Part shown: positions 7,491 to 16,915 of the stretch, piece after piece
How positions within the stretch are numbered: position 1 is the stretch's first letter
How the letters are laid out: every line of letters begins with the position of its first letter
Source of the DNA: Ligilactobacillus pabuli
Lineage (GTDB): Bacteria > Bacillota > Bacilli > Lactobacillales > Lactobacillaceae
Direction: 5' to 3'
Assembly: GCF_022836475.1 (NCBI RefSeq)
Contig: NZ_BQXH01000019.1
Location: 1 to 41,564 of the forward strand
Length of the DNA: 41,564 nt
Notes under the pieces: generated by a model
Seen by the model: the letters and a program-made list of their open reading frames with translations, nothing else
Database searches by the model: none
Told to the model about the DNA's origin: nothing
Translations under genes and position numbers: made by a program

Positions 7491-8774
7491 TTATTTGGTT
7501 TCCAACTGGTCGGGGCTGGTTACTACTTTTAGTTCAACGTTCAAACCGCGGAATTTTTCAACGATCCGGTCATAACCACGCAAAATGTTATCAGCCTTTA
7601 AGATCGTCGTTGTTCCCTCGGCCATTAATGCCAGACCTACCAGTGAAACGCCGGCCCGAATTTCATCGGCTTCGACCGTCGTCCCAGCTAGTTTGCCAGC
7701 TGGTCCCACTGTGATCACACCGTCTTCACTCTTAATGTCGCCGCCCATCCGATTCATTTCGGGGATATGCTTGATTCGTTTGGGATACAAGGTATCGATA
7801 ATGGTCGATTTGCCCCGCGCCTTCATCAATAACGGCGTGATCGGCTGTTGCAGATCAGTCGCAAAGCCAGGGAATGGCGAGGTTTTAATAGCAATCGGTG
7901 CGAGTTGATCGTTGCCTGGAATGTAGACACTATCCTCGTCAATTTCTAAGGTCACACCCATTTCTTGCAGTTTAGCCAAGAAAGGATCCAAATGTTCAGT
8001 GATCACGTTTTTAACCAAGACCCCATCACCATTAGCTGCCGCAAAGGCAATATAGGTTCCGGCTTCGATCCGGTCAGGAATGATCGTATGTGTATTACGG
8101 GCTTCAAGGTGTTCAACACCTTCGACCCGAATTTCGTTAGTTCCGGCACCCCGAATATGAGCACCCATATTATTTAAGAAAGTTGCCAAATCAATAATTT
8201 CTGGTTCCCGTGCAACATTTTCCATGACCGTCGTTCCCTTGGCTTTCACAGCTGCCAACAAAACATTGATCGTTGCGCCAACTGAGACGAGGTCAAAAAA
8301 GATCCGTGCTCCGTGCAAGCCTTCTGGACCAGTTGTAATTTCAACGGAATTTTGTTTTGCTTCGACGCGTGCACCTAAGGCTTCAAAGCCCTTGATATGC
8401 TGGTCAATTGGTCGTGGTCCAATGTTGTCGCCGCCGGGAAAACCGACTTCAGCGTGGCCAAAACGGCCCAATAAAGCTCCCATAAAGTAATAAGAGGCCC
8501 GAAGACTGCGGATCGCGTCGCCCGGTAAGGGGTTGGCTTCGATCTGGGTTGGATCGATCTGCAGTACTCCGTGACCAAACTGTGAAGTAACGTTCATAGA
8601 TTTTAAAATTAACATTAAGTTGTGTACGTCTAAAATATCTGGAACAGAATCAAAAGTAACGGGGGTATCAGCCAAAATTGCTGCCGGAATCAAGGCAACT
8701 GTACTATTTTTAGCGCCGCCGATCGTGACCTCGCCACTTAATTTTTGTCCGCCTTTTACAATCATTTTTTTCAT
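7491..8774 (-). CDS. murA: UDP-N-acetylglucosamine 1-carboxyvinyltransferase, Asp-type active site
   Basis: MurA transfers enolpyruvate from PEP to UDP-GlcNAc, the first committed step of peptidoglycan synthesis. It has 427 residues with the catalytic GAKNS motif (Lys22, Asn23) and the FPGGxxIGxRPIDxH loop near 112-124. The residue that is Cys115 in E. coli MurA is Asp116 here (codon GAC, complement of 8427-8429). Cys-to-Asp enzymes, as in mycobacteria and chlamydiae, work but are not alkylated by fosfomycin. The gene leads a murA-rho operon from a good promoter at 8886-8914. The first ATG is used; GAGG lies upstream. Confidence 0.96.
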   Translation of the reverse strand: MKKMIVKGGQKLSGEVTIGGAKNSTVALIPAAILADTPVTFDSVPDILDVHNLMLILKSMNVTSQFGHGVLQIDPTQIEANPLPGDAIRSLRASYYFMGALLGRFGHAEVGFPGGDNIGPRPIDQHIKGFEALGARVEAKQNSVEITTGPEGLHGARIFFDLVSVGATINVLLAAVKAKGTTVMENVAREPEIIDLATFLNNMGAHIRGAGTNEIRVEGVEHLEARNTHTIIPDRIEAGTYIAFAAANGDGVLVKNVITEHLDPFLAKLQEMGVTLEIDEDSVYIPGNDQLAPIAIKTSPFPGFATDLQQPITPLLMKARGKSTIIDTLYPKRIKHIPEMNRMGGDIKSEDGVITVGPAGKLAGTTVEADEIRAGVSLVGLALMAEGTTTILKADNILRGYDRIVEKFRGLNVELKVVTSPDQLETK

Positions 8775-8885
8775 TATTATAAAGTCCTCACCAAAATAAA
8801 AACAATTACTAGTTTTGTATTATCAACAGCACGCTTAATCACTTGTTAGTTTCAGCATGCAGAGACACAAAAAGTGCCTTATTTC

Positions 8886-8914
8886 ATAATACAAGATACT
8901 AATAATTGTTTCAA
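8886..8914 (-). promoter_or_regulatory. Promoter of the murA-rho operon
   Basis: On the minus strand TTGAAA (8909-8914) and TATTAT (8886-8891) are 17 bases apart, followed by a leader of about 105 bases before murA. Confidence 0.7.
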
Positions 8915-8984
8915 TTGCTTTTGGGGGTTTCTAGTAAATTTTCTTGAAAATTTCACAAATTTCTGCTACTTTTCGGCAAATCAT

Positions 8985-9179
8985 TCAACTTTTCATGAAA
9001 TTTTTTAAATCGTGTTTTTCTTCTGCAGTTGGTGCATTACCGGTCAGCGACTTAAAGCCATGAATTTTTTCCACGGTAAAATGACTAGCTAAAGCAAATT
9101 CCGCATCAGTTAAGTGATGTTTTTCTTGATAGTCAATAATTTCCAGGGCAATATTTGCATCAGTTACGCTTTGTTCCAT
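8985..9179 (-). CDS. Small conserved lactobacillar protein (LBP_cg2779-like)
   Basis: This is a 64-residue, soluble, helical protein (MEQSVTDANIALEIIDYQEK, then HHLTDAEFALASHFTVEKIHGFK). The pattern of a helix, a turn and a second helix around ASHFTVEKIHGFK suggests a small HTH-like fold. It resembles the short proteins annotated as the LBP_cg2779 family; that is from memory and the function is unknown. ATG at 9179 has AGGAGG nine bases upstream; the in-frame ATG at 9188 touches the ribosome site. It has its own promoter (9221-9250) and lies between pyrG and murA. Confidence 0.6.
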   Translation of the reverse strand: MEQSVTDANIALEIIDYQEKHHLTDAEFALASHFTVEKIHGFKSLTGNAPTAEEKHDLKNFMKS

Positions 9180-9220
9180 AGTGATCATCCTCCTAGCAGT
9201 AGTTAAACTTTTCTACTTTT

Positions 9221-9250
9221 AGAATAGCACATTCAAATTATTTTTCTCAA
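9221..9250 (-). promoter_or_regulatory. Candidate promoter of the small LBP_cg2779-like gene
   Basis: On the minus strand TTGAGA (9245-9250) and TATTCT (9221-9226) are 18 bases apart, about 40 bases before the start codon. Confidence 0.5.
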
Positions 9251-9267
9251 CTAAAAGCCTTTTTAGC

Positions 9268-9312
9268 AAAAAGAAGTCTCTGCCGGCCGCATCAACGACC
9301 AAACAGAGACTT
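9268..9312 (-). terminator. pyrG terminator
   Basis: The minus strand reads AAGTCTCTG, a long loop, then CAGAGACTT and CTTTTTG, about 30 bases past the pyrG stop. Confidence 0.8.
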
Positions 9313-9344
9313 CCCGAACTACTAATTCTATTTGTTAGTTTTCC

Positions 9345-10970
<1,626 letters not shown>

Positions 10971-10983
10971 TTATGGGGAAGAT

Positions 10984-11035
10984 TTAAAAAAGAAATAAGC
11001 TCCCTATCCATAAGTATGAATAGAGAGCTTATTTT
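10984..11035 (-). promoter_or_regulatory. pyrG leader attenuator (intrinsic terminator with pyrimidine-rich 5' arm)
   Basis: On the minus strand the leader folds AAATAAGCTCTCTAT against ATAGGGAGCTTATTT, followed by CTTTTTT. The 5' arm is rich in C and T, so a run of extra G at the RNA 5' end could pair with CUCUCU and block the terminator. The RNA would start with GGGC at 11070. This matches the layout of the B. subtilis pyrG CTP-sensing attenuator. Confidence 0.8.
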
Positions 11036-11066
11036 ACCGTTCATTTGACTTCAGTCTAACTGAAGC

Positions 11067-11106
11067 GCCCAGACAGTATAATACAGAATAATTCAGTTCA
11101 CGTCAA
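11067..11106 (-). promoter_or_regulatory. pyrG promoter with GGGC initiation site
   Basis: On the minus strand TTGACG (11101-11106) and TATTAT (11078-11083) are 17 bases apart. Seven bases after the -10 box comes GGGC (11070-11067), the predicted transcription start and the tract needed for reiterative G addition. Confidence 0.8.
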
Positions 11107-11145
11107 GTCTAAATTTCAAAAGTCGCCCAAAAGCGGCTCGAAAAA

Positions 11146-11733
11146 TTACTCGTCGTCTTCGTCATCTTCGTCTTCATCAAGTTCAGATAATTGTCCTTCA
11201 ATTCCGTCAGGCAATTCATCTTCGTCCTCGTCATCGGCGGCTGAGTCATCGATGTCACTCAAATCTTGACCATATTCCTTTAATTCAGCAGACTCTTCAT
11301 CATCTTCAGCGTCTTCGTCATCATCGAAATCTTGGTCTTCTGGATCATCATCGTCATAATCGATCACATCATCATCGTCAGATGCGTCATCCAAGAAAGC
11401 ATTAACTTTCTTACGCTTTTTACGCTTAGGACGTTCTTCATCTTCGTCTTCCGAATGCACAAGTGCTTCGTCGATTGATTCATATGGATACCACGAACGT
11501 AGTCCCCACAGATTATCTCCTAATGAAATAAAGCTGCCGTCAATGTTTAAATCCGTATAAAATTGTGGTAAACGATCACGGATCTCTTCATCGCTTTTAC
11601 CAAGAAATTGTTGTATTTCGTTTGTCAAATCTGCAAAAGCCACTACATCACCTTTTTGGTTTAAGATAGCCCGTGCAACTTCGATCATTGATAATTCTGT
11701 TTTATTAGCACCTTTGAATTGTTCTAGCTCCAA
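11146..11733 (-). CDS. rpoE: DNA-directed RNA polymerase delta subunit
   Basis: The delta subunit is a Gram-positive RNA polymerase component that helps recycle the enzyme and affects promoter selectivity. The N-terminal winged-helix (HARE-HTH) domain contains [20 protein letters not shown], and [15 protein letters not shown] follows near residue 80. The last 90 or so residues are almost all Asp and Glu after a basic patch RPKRKKRKK, as is usual. The start is taken as TTG at 11733, giving MELEQFKG, which matches family members. An in-frame GTG at 11754 adds seven unlike residues and overlaps the GAAAGG ribosome site. Confidence 0.93.
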   Translation of the reverse strand: MELEQFKGANKTELSMIEVARAILNQKGDVVAFADLTNEIQQFLGKSDEEIRDRLPQFYTDLNIDGSFISLGDNLWGLRSWYPYESIDEALVHSEDEDEERPKRKKRKKVNAFLDDASDDDDVIDYDDDDPEDQDFDDDEDAEDDEESAELKEYGQDLSDIDDSAADDEDEDELPDGIEGQLSELDEDEDDEDDE

Positions 11734-11777
11734 ACTGGTACACGCCCTTTCCACAGTTTACTCTTCATCATACAATA

Positions 11778-12221
11778 CTAGGCTGTAAATTGCAATCGAA
11801 TTTTGTACTGTCCTAGTTCTTGCCCGTTTGAAAATAAAGTATAGTCGACTGAAACTTTACCACTGATCGGATAATTACTTAGACTGACATTTAACTTGGG
11901 GGTCAAAATGGTTAACGGTAGATTACCGTAGGCCGTTTGATATTTCGCTTCTACCTGCTGATTGACCGCAAAAATCATGCGGGAACGATTATCTCCTTGG
12001 TGGCGACTCAACTGGACTTCATCGCCAGCCGCATTGACCTTGAAGGTAACTGCTGCTGTTTGACCATCCGTCGCTTTTTCTTGATACCTTAAATAAATCG
12101 TCTTGCCCATGTTAAAAAATTGACCAGGAACGTCTTGGACCAGCTGATTAACTTGGCCATCCTGAACATTTCTGGTTTCTAGGTGGATCATCACCTCAGA
12201 CTTATCTGCTGCCGTTGTCAT
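11778..12221 (-). CDS. DUF1934 (YwiB-like) beta-barrel protein
   Basis: This protein has 147 residues from the ATG at 12221 (MTTAADKSEVMIHLETRN). It belongs to DUF1934, named for B. subtilis YwiB, which is also encoded near rpoE. The fold is a calycin-like barrel and no activity is established. Visible family features are TIYLRYQEK near 40 and the C-terminal strands SGKVSVDYTLFSNGQELGQY. Two adjacent ATGs follow GAAAGGA; the second fits spacing better. The frame stays open 28 codons further, but those residues have no family match. It is probably cotranscribed with rpoE, 44 bases downstream. Confidence 0.8.
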   Translation of the reverse strand: MTTAADKSEVMIHLETRNVQDGQVNQLVQDVPGQFFNMGKTIYLRYQEKATDGQTAAVTFKVNAAGDEVQLSRHQGDNRSRMIFAVNQQVEAKYQTAYGNLPLTILTPKLNVSLSNYPISGKVSVDYTLFSNGQELGQYKIRLQFTA

Positions 12222-12310
12222 CATTTCCTTTCTCTCATTACTGTTATTTCTACTGCTGGAGGCCAGGTTTATTGTCTTCAGCTCATCAACTTCTGTTAGT
12301 TTCAATACCC

Positions 12311-12365
12311 ATTATATATTTTTCGTTCACCAGACAAAAGCCTTTCTCTGCGGTTATGGTATAAT
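12311..12365. promoter_or_regulatory. Divergent promoters of the DUF1934 and HD phosphohydrolase genes
   Basis: On the minus strand TATAAT (12311-12316) has a weak TTGTCT upstream, 15 bases away. On the plus strand an extended -10, TGGTATAAT (12357-12365), drives the HD gene and has no good -35. Confidence 0.5.
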
Positions 12366-12381
12366 TTATTTGAAATAGGTG

Positions 12382-12417
12382 TCGGCTTGACCACAAGGGG
12401 CTCAAGCCAGCTCCTTG
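12382..12417 (+). promoter_or_regulatory. Leader with two overlapping alternative hairpins upstream of the HD gene
   Basis: GGCTTGA (12384-12390) pairs with TCAAGCC (12402-12408). CAAGGGGC overlaps that loop and can pair with GCTCCTTG just downstream. The two stems exclude each other. There is no T run, so this is only a possible folding switch. Confidence 0.3.
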
Positions 12418-12499
12418 TTAACACATTTTACGAAAAAAAAATTAATTTAAGATAAAGGAGGGTCATCCCATTACACATTATTATCTTACCAAACTTCCG

Positions 12500-13840
12500 A
12501 TGGAAAAGGTCCTACGAGACCCGATCCACAACCATATTTATGTTCAGCACCAAGTTGTCTTAGATTTGATCAATACCAGGGAGTTTCAGCGGTTACGCCG
12601 CATTAAACAGTTAGGTACGACCAGTTACACCTTCCATGGGGCAGAACATTCCCGTTTTTCTCATTCAGTTGGTGTTTACGAGATCACCCGCCAAATTTGT
12701 GATCTTTTTGCGAGAAATTATCCGAGTCAATCACCAGACGATGGTCTCTGGGATGATGATGAACGGATCGTTGCCTTATGTGCTGCCCTGTTGCATGACT
12801 TAGGACACGGGCCATATTCACACACATTTGAACATATTTTCAAAACTGATCACGAGCAAATGACCACTGACATCATTACTTCACCTGAAACAGAAGTCAA
12901 CCAGGTCCTACGACAAGTCAGTCCGGATTTCCCGGCAAAGGTCGCCAGTGTCATTCAAAAGGCCTACAAAAATCCGCAAGTCGTACAAATGATCTCCAGT
13001 CAAATCGACGCGGACCGCATGGATTACTTGTTGCGTGATTCTTATTTCACAGGGACTAACTACGGTAATTTTGATTTGACCCGGATCCTACGGGTCATGC
13101 GCCCTTATCAAGATGGGATCACCTTTGATATTTCAGGAATGCATGCTGTGGAAGATTATATTGTTAGTCGTTTTCAAATGTACCAGCAAGTTTACTTCCA
13201 CCCAGTTTCGCGCTCAATGGAGGTCATTTTAAGTCACCTCTTAAAACGAGCCAAATACTTGTACCGGGAAAATCAGTTACAGCTTAACGGTGCCACGGAT
13301 CTGTTAGTCCCGTTTTTGACTGGCAACTTCACGTTAAATGACTACTTGAATTTAGACGATGGTGTGCTGAATACTTGTTTTGCAGTGTGGCGCAATTCTA
13401 GTGATGAGATCTTGAGTGACTTGGCCAGTCGTTTCTTAGACCGCCACCCGCTCAAATCCGTGCGCCTAGCCGCTAACACTAAAAAATATCTGCCAACGTT
13501 AAAAAAGCTGGTCAGTGAAGCGGGCTACTCACCTGAATATTATTTAGATACCAATGACAGTTATGATTTGCCTTATGATGCCTATGACCCAAGTTCGAAA
13601 AAGCCGCGCACCCAAATCGAGTTAATGCAAAAGGACCACAGCCTAGTGGAACTATCGGCAATCAGTGCGCTGGTCAAATCGATCACGGGCCGAGTTTCGG
13701 GGGACGAACGGCTTTTCTTCCCACGAGAAATGTTAGCTAAGAGTGACCAAGCGGACCTCTTTTCTCCAGTCTATGCAGAATTCAACCGCTACATTCATAA
13801 CGACCACTTAATTGATCCAAATAATAACAGAGCGGAGTGA
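12500..13840 (+). CDS. HD-domain phosphohydrolase, YwfO-like (dNTPase family)
   Basis: This protein has 446 residues from the first ATG. HD motifs typical of dGTPase-like metal-dependent phosphohydrolases are clear: HGAEHSRFSHSVGVYE near 46-61, LLHDLGHGPYSHTFEH near 97-112, and QIDADRMDYLLRDS near 168-181. Relatives such as B. subtilis YwfO hydrolyse nucleotides. The ATG has no ribosome site nearby, whereas AAAGGAGGG lies eight bases before an in-frame ATT at 12470. Starting there would add ten residues (xTHYYLTKLP) that fit the longer N-terminus of relatives. The last codons (aac aga gcg gag tga) are the first bases of a repeat unit, so the natural C-terminus may have been altered. Confidence 0.9.
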   Translation: MEKVLRDPIHNHIYVQHQVVLDLINTREFQRLRRIKQLGTTSYTFHGAEHSRFSHSVGVYEITRQICDLFARNYPSQSPDDGLWDDDERIVALCAALLHDLGHGPYSHTFEHIFKTDHEQMTTDIITSPETEVNQVLRQVSPDFPAKVASVIQKAYKNPQVVQMISSQIDADRMDYLLRDSYFTGTNYGNFDLTRILRVMRPYQDGITFDISGMHAVEDYIVSRFQMYQQVYFHPVSRSMEVILSHLLKRAKYLYRENQLQLNGATDLLVPFLTGNFTLNDYLNLDDGVLNTCFAVWRNSSDEILSDLASRFLDRHPLKSVRLAANTKKYLPTLKKLVSEAGYSPEYYLDTNDSYDLPYDAYDPSSKKPRTQIELMQKDHSLVELSAISALVKSITGRVSGDERLFFPREMLAKSDQADLFSPVYAEFNRYIHNDHLIDPNNNRAE

Positions 13841-14413
13841 AACGGTTAGAAAGTGAGTACCATCGGAACCCAGGGACTAATGCGTTTTCGGCATTGGTTC
13901 CTGGATTTGGATGGGCGGAGCTTTCTGTTTCACGGAGCTCGACTAATAACAGAGCGGAGTGAGGCGTTTAAGAGACGAGCATATCGTGGCCTGACCTTTA
14001 ATGCGTTTTCGGCATTGGTTCCTGGGTTTGGATGGGCGGAACTTTCTGTTTCACGGAGCTCGACTAATAACAGAGCGGAGTGACCTTTAATGTGGTCTAG
14101 GCATTGAAGGCTGGTCTTGGATATGCGGAAGAAGCTGCTTTGAGGAGCTCAACTAATAACAGAGCGGAGTGAGGTGCTTAAGAGACGAGCATGATCGTGG
14201 CCTGACCTTTAATGCGTTTCCGGCATTGAAGGTTGGGACGGGATAAGCGGAATCTCTTGCCTCACGGAGCTCGACTATAATAACAGAGCGGAGTGAAACG
14301 GTTAGAAAGTGAGCACCATCGGAACCCAGGGACTAATGCGTTTTCGGCATTGGTTCCTGGATTTGGATGGGCGGAGCTTTCTGTTTCACGGAGCTCGACT
14401 AATAGCAGAGCGG
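13827..14413 (+). repeat. Five-unit array of the 119-bp hairpin repeat plus a fragment
   Basis: The units are 13827-13945 (GTGAAAC/GTTTCAC type), 13949-14066 (118 bp; chimera with a GTGAGGC left arm but a GTTTCAC right arm), 14070-14155 (86-bp deletion form lacking most of the left arm), 14159-14277 (GTGAGGT/GCCTCAC type) and 14283-14401 (GTGAAAC/GTTTCAC type). Spacers are 3-5 bp (ata, taata). A remnant, gcagagcgg, follows at 14405-14413. The array lies between the HD gene, whose stop codon is inside unit 1, and a convergent membrane-protein gene. Bases 13841-14498 hold nothing else but the terminator. Confidence 0.93.
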
Positions 14414-14447
14414 CCCTAACCTGCTAATTTACAATCTCCACACAAAT

Positions 14448-14493
14448 AAAAACAGCTGACCTTAGATAATTTAATCCAAGGTCAGCTGTTTTT
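14448..14493. terminator. Bidirectional terminator
   Basis: AAAAACAGCTGACCTT pairs with AAGGTCAGCTGTTTTT across a short loop. It serves the DUF3899 gene (-) and probably stops read-through from the repeat array (+). Confidence 0.88.
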
Positions 14494-14498
14494 GATTG

Positions 14499-14864
14499 TT
14501 AAAGCGTCAGTAAGACTGCACAGATAATTAGCCAGCCACCAAGTAAAAGCCCGTTCACAGCGAGGCGATCCCAGTGAATTGGTTGATTTTTCCGTTGCGC
14601 TACATCTCGTACATTGATCTTCCGTTCCTGATATTCATCATCAGTTTCTCCCCGGTGTTTATGCTGAAACCAGCCTGACATCATGCTGGCGTGTAACAAA
14701 ATATCGAAAATTGCCACACAGATAACTAATAAGCCTAGCATAAAGAAACCATCGGAGAACAAGACCTGCTTTTTGAACAGAAAGCCTAGCAAGGCTAGAA
14801 CAGACGTGATCACCAAAGCGTACAGATCAAATTTGACTAAGAGATTTTTTTTAAAATTTTCCAT
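14499..14864 (-). CDS. DUF3899-like small membrane protein
   Basis: This protein has about 121 residues from ATG at 14864 (MENFKKNLLVKFDLYALVIT). Three hydrophobic segments are visible, at about 14-30, 38-58 and 98-120. A polar, charged loop (KHRGETDDEYQERKINVRDV) lies between the second and third. This layout fits DUF3899 membrane proteins of unknown function. An in-frame ATG at 14882 would add six residues; neither start has a strong ribosome site. The gene is separated from yibF by 103 bases on the same strand. Confidence 0.6.
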   Translation of the reverse strand: MENFKKNLLVKFDLYALVITSVLALLGFLFKKQVLFSDGFFMLGLLVICVAIFDILLHASMMSGWFQHKHRGETDDEYQERKINVRDVAQRKNQPIHWDRLAVNGLLLGGWLIICAVLLTL

Positions 14865-14967
14865 TCTTAATTTACACCACATTTTTTAATTTTGAGCCAA
14901 CTGCTTCTGGTTAGCTGATCAGCCCTCTTTGCATTATAACACGAACCCTTACTTCTTTACGGTTAAT

Positions 14968-15726
14968 TTATCGGAACTGTTTTCGACTGACCTGTCGTAC
15001 CACTAGCCAAGTCGTGACTAGGATCACTAAAATCACAGCCACTGCCGAATATAAGACTAATAAACATTCACTGACAAAAATTTTGGAATTCAGATAATAG
15101 CTAAAATTATTTTGCAGCTTGTTTAATAAAATAAACAAAGCTAGGTTCCCACCGAACATTCCAAAAAACAGTGTGTTAAAGGTCATTCCCATGATCTGAA
15201 AACCAATGTTTCGACCACTTTGGTACAAGTCTTCTCGTTTGATCAGCGGATCTTGCTCGACTACTTCTGCCAGTCCACTGGCAATTGCGATCGCAGCTTC
15301 AGCAATTGCTCCTAATGTACTTAAAATTGCGGTCGAAATCGCTAATTGTTCAAAATTAACACCGATCAACAAATTAAAAGCTTCAATTTCTTCCGACTGC
15401 TCATTTGCAAAACCCTTGATTTGAACCAAGTGGTCAACTGGAATAATTAGCAAGAGCATCAAAAACATCACACATAGGGTTGCACCAAAAGCAATATTGG
15501 CGACCTTGTCATCTGTTGTCCCCATATAGATCGTGAGAGCTAACAAGCAGATCCCGCTAAAAAGTGTCGTCCATAGTGGCGGAAAACCTGCCGCGATCAA
15601 AGTGATCGTTAAAAATAACAGCCCACAGTTTAACAATACTGATGTAAAGGCCACTAAGCCGCGTTTGCCACCGATCAGCAGCATTAATACGGCTAAGATC
15701 AAGGTTAAGATACTAATGACTTGCAT
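14968..15726 (-). CDS. YibE/F family membrane protein (second of pair)
   Basis: This 252-residue membrane protein has about seven hydrophobic segments. The motif AILSTLGAIAEAAIAIASGL near 134-153, followed by an acidic-basic loop (EVVEQDPLIKREDLYQSGRN) and IGFQIMGMTFNTLFFGMFGG, is the YibE/YibF signature, repeated in its partner. The role is unknown; a transporter function is only suspected. It overlaps the preceding yibE-like gene by 14 bases, which indicates translational coupling and a two-protein complex. Confidence 0.82.
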   Translation of the reverse strand: MQVISILTLILAVLMLLIGGKRGLVAFTSVLLNCGLLFLTITLIAAGFPPLWTTLFSGICLLALTIYMGTTDDKVANIAFGATLCVMFLMLLLIIPVDHLVQIKGFANEQSEEIEAFNLLIGVNFEQLAISTAILSTLGAIAEAAIAIASGLAEVVEQDPLIKREDLYQSGRNIGFQIMGMTFNTLFFGMFGGNLALFILLNKLQNNFSYYLNSKIFVSECLLVLYSAVAVILVILVTTWLVVRQVSRKQFR

Positions 15727-16816
15727 CTGTCTTTTCCCCCTTTAACACTAGCGCTGCCAAACAACTCGCAGCTGGTACGACCAGGGCGATCCCGATTCCA
15801 CTGATCAAGGACTGCACTATCCCCAAAGACATCGTCCATTCAAAGGTATAGCTAATACTATTCCCGGTCCGGAAAAATAAGACTGCCATCGCAAAAGTCT
15901 CCGCAAAAAAGATCAGTAACAACACGTTGATCAAGGGACCTAAAATTGAACGGCCAACTTCCATCCCTGACTTAAATAACTGTTTCTGCCCTACTTGAGG
16001 GTTCTCCCGTTTAATTTCAAAGACCGTTGAAACAATATCTGTAGCCGCATCCATCACCGCTCCAAGCAAGCCGATCACCGTCGCCGATAAAAACAGCTGC
16101 TTTGGCGCTTGGGTCGCAAAGTCTAAGGCCTCGTAATGTAGATCATCCCCGCCATAATTCAAGACTAAAACGCCAATTCCTAAAGCAACTACTGTTCCAC
16201 TGAAAATGGCCCCAAAAGTTACTAGACACTGCCGGTTAAAACCAATCACCAAGACCAGCGACAACGCAGTAAACAGTACGGCACTCAGCGCAAACAGCCA
16301 AAAGAAATGGGTGAGGTTTAATTGCACATCTAAATTCACAAAAATCAAAAAAATAACAAAATTCAATGTCACACTCAATAATGTTTTCAAACCAGTCATT
16401 TTCATGGTTAAAAATAGTAGGGCAACCACTAACCATACTAGTAAGACTAAGTAAGTATCCCGTTTAAAACCAGAAATCTCTCCGGTAGGCTGCCCTGTCT
16501 TGTGACTTAGATCTAAAAAGACCTGTTGTCTGAGATGGAACTTCTGGTCTAGCGCACCAGAGTTAGACCAAGTATTTTTTACCTTGACCTTTTTGCCTTT
16601 AAAATGCCCATTTTTGATCAAGACCGTTAATTTTTGCTGATGAGTCTGATCATGATTTTCAAATTCATCAGTTGTTTTCTGACTAGTTCCTTCACTCACC
16701 TGAACGATTTGCCCAACAGGCTGCTGGTATAAAAAAGCATCATGGGTCGTGAAAAGATACAAACATAAGCCTGACACTAAAACTGCTAAGAAGCGCAAAA
16801 TATTTTTACGGCTCAT
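15713..16816 (-). CDS. YibE/F family membrane protein (first of pair)
   Basis: This protein has 367 residues from ATG at 16816, ten bases after AAGGG; an in-frame TTG at 16834 overlaps that site. An N-terminal membrane anchor is followed by an extracellular region of about 100 residues with a beta-rich stretch (KLTVLIKNGHFKGKKVKVKN). About seven membrane segments follow, including VIGLLGAVMDAATDIVSTVF and the cytoplasmic loop REKNPQ-like ENPQVGQKQLFKSGMEVGRS, matching the YibE/F family. It forms an operon with the next gene. Divergent birA lies behind two repeat units and a BirA operator. Confidence 0.82.
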   Translation of the reverse strand: MSRKNILRFLAVLVSGLCLYLFTTHDAFLYQQPVGQIVQVSEGTSQKTTDEFENHDQTHQQKLTVLIKNGHFKGKKVKVKNTWSNSGALDQKFHLRQQVFLDLSHKTGQPTGEISGFKRDTYLVLLVWLVVALLFLTMKMTGLKTLLSVTLNFVIFLIFVNLDVQLNLTHFFWLFALSAVLFTALSLVLVIGFNRQCLVTFGAIFSGTVVALGIGVLVLNYGGDDLHYEALDFATQAPKQLFLSATVIGLLGAVMDAATDIVSTVFEIKRENPQVGQKQLFKSGMEVGRSILGPLINVLLLIFFAETFAMAVLFFRTGNSISYTFEWTMSLGIVQSLISGIGIALVVPAASCLAALVLKGEKTDASH

Positions 16817-16915
16817 TCTATCAAATCCCTTCAATTATCCTACCTTAGCACGACTTTCGCACAATTAACAGTTAGGAACTTTGGGTATTAGCTGATTTCT
16901 AACAGGTTTACTTTT

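Noticed and set aside
13853-14083. Open reading frame of 76 codons across the repeats
   Set aside because: It is made entirely of repeat sequence, ends in the same NRAE stop context as the HD gene, and has no ribosome site.
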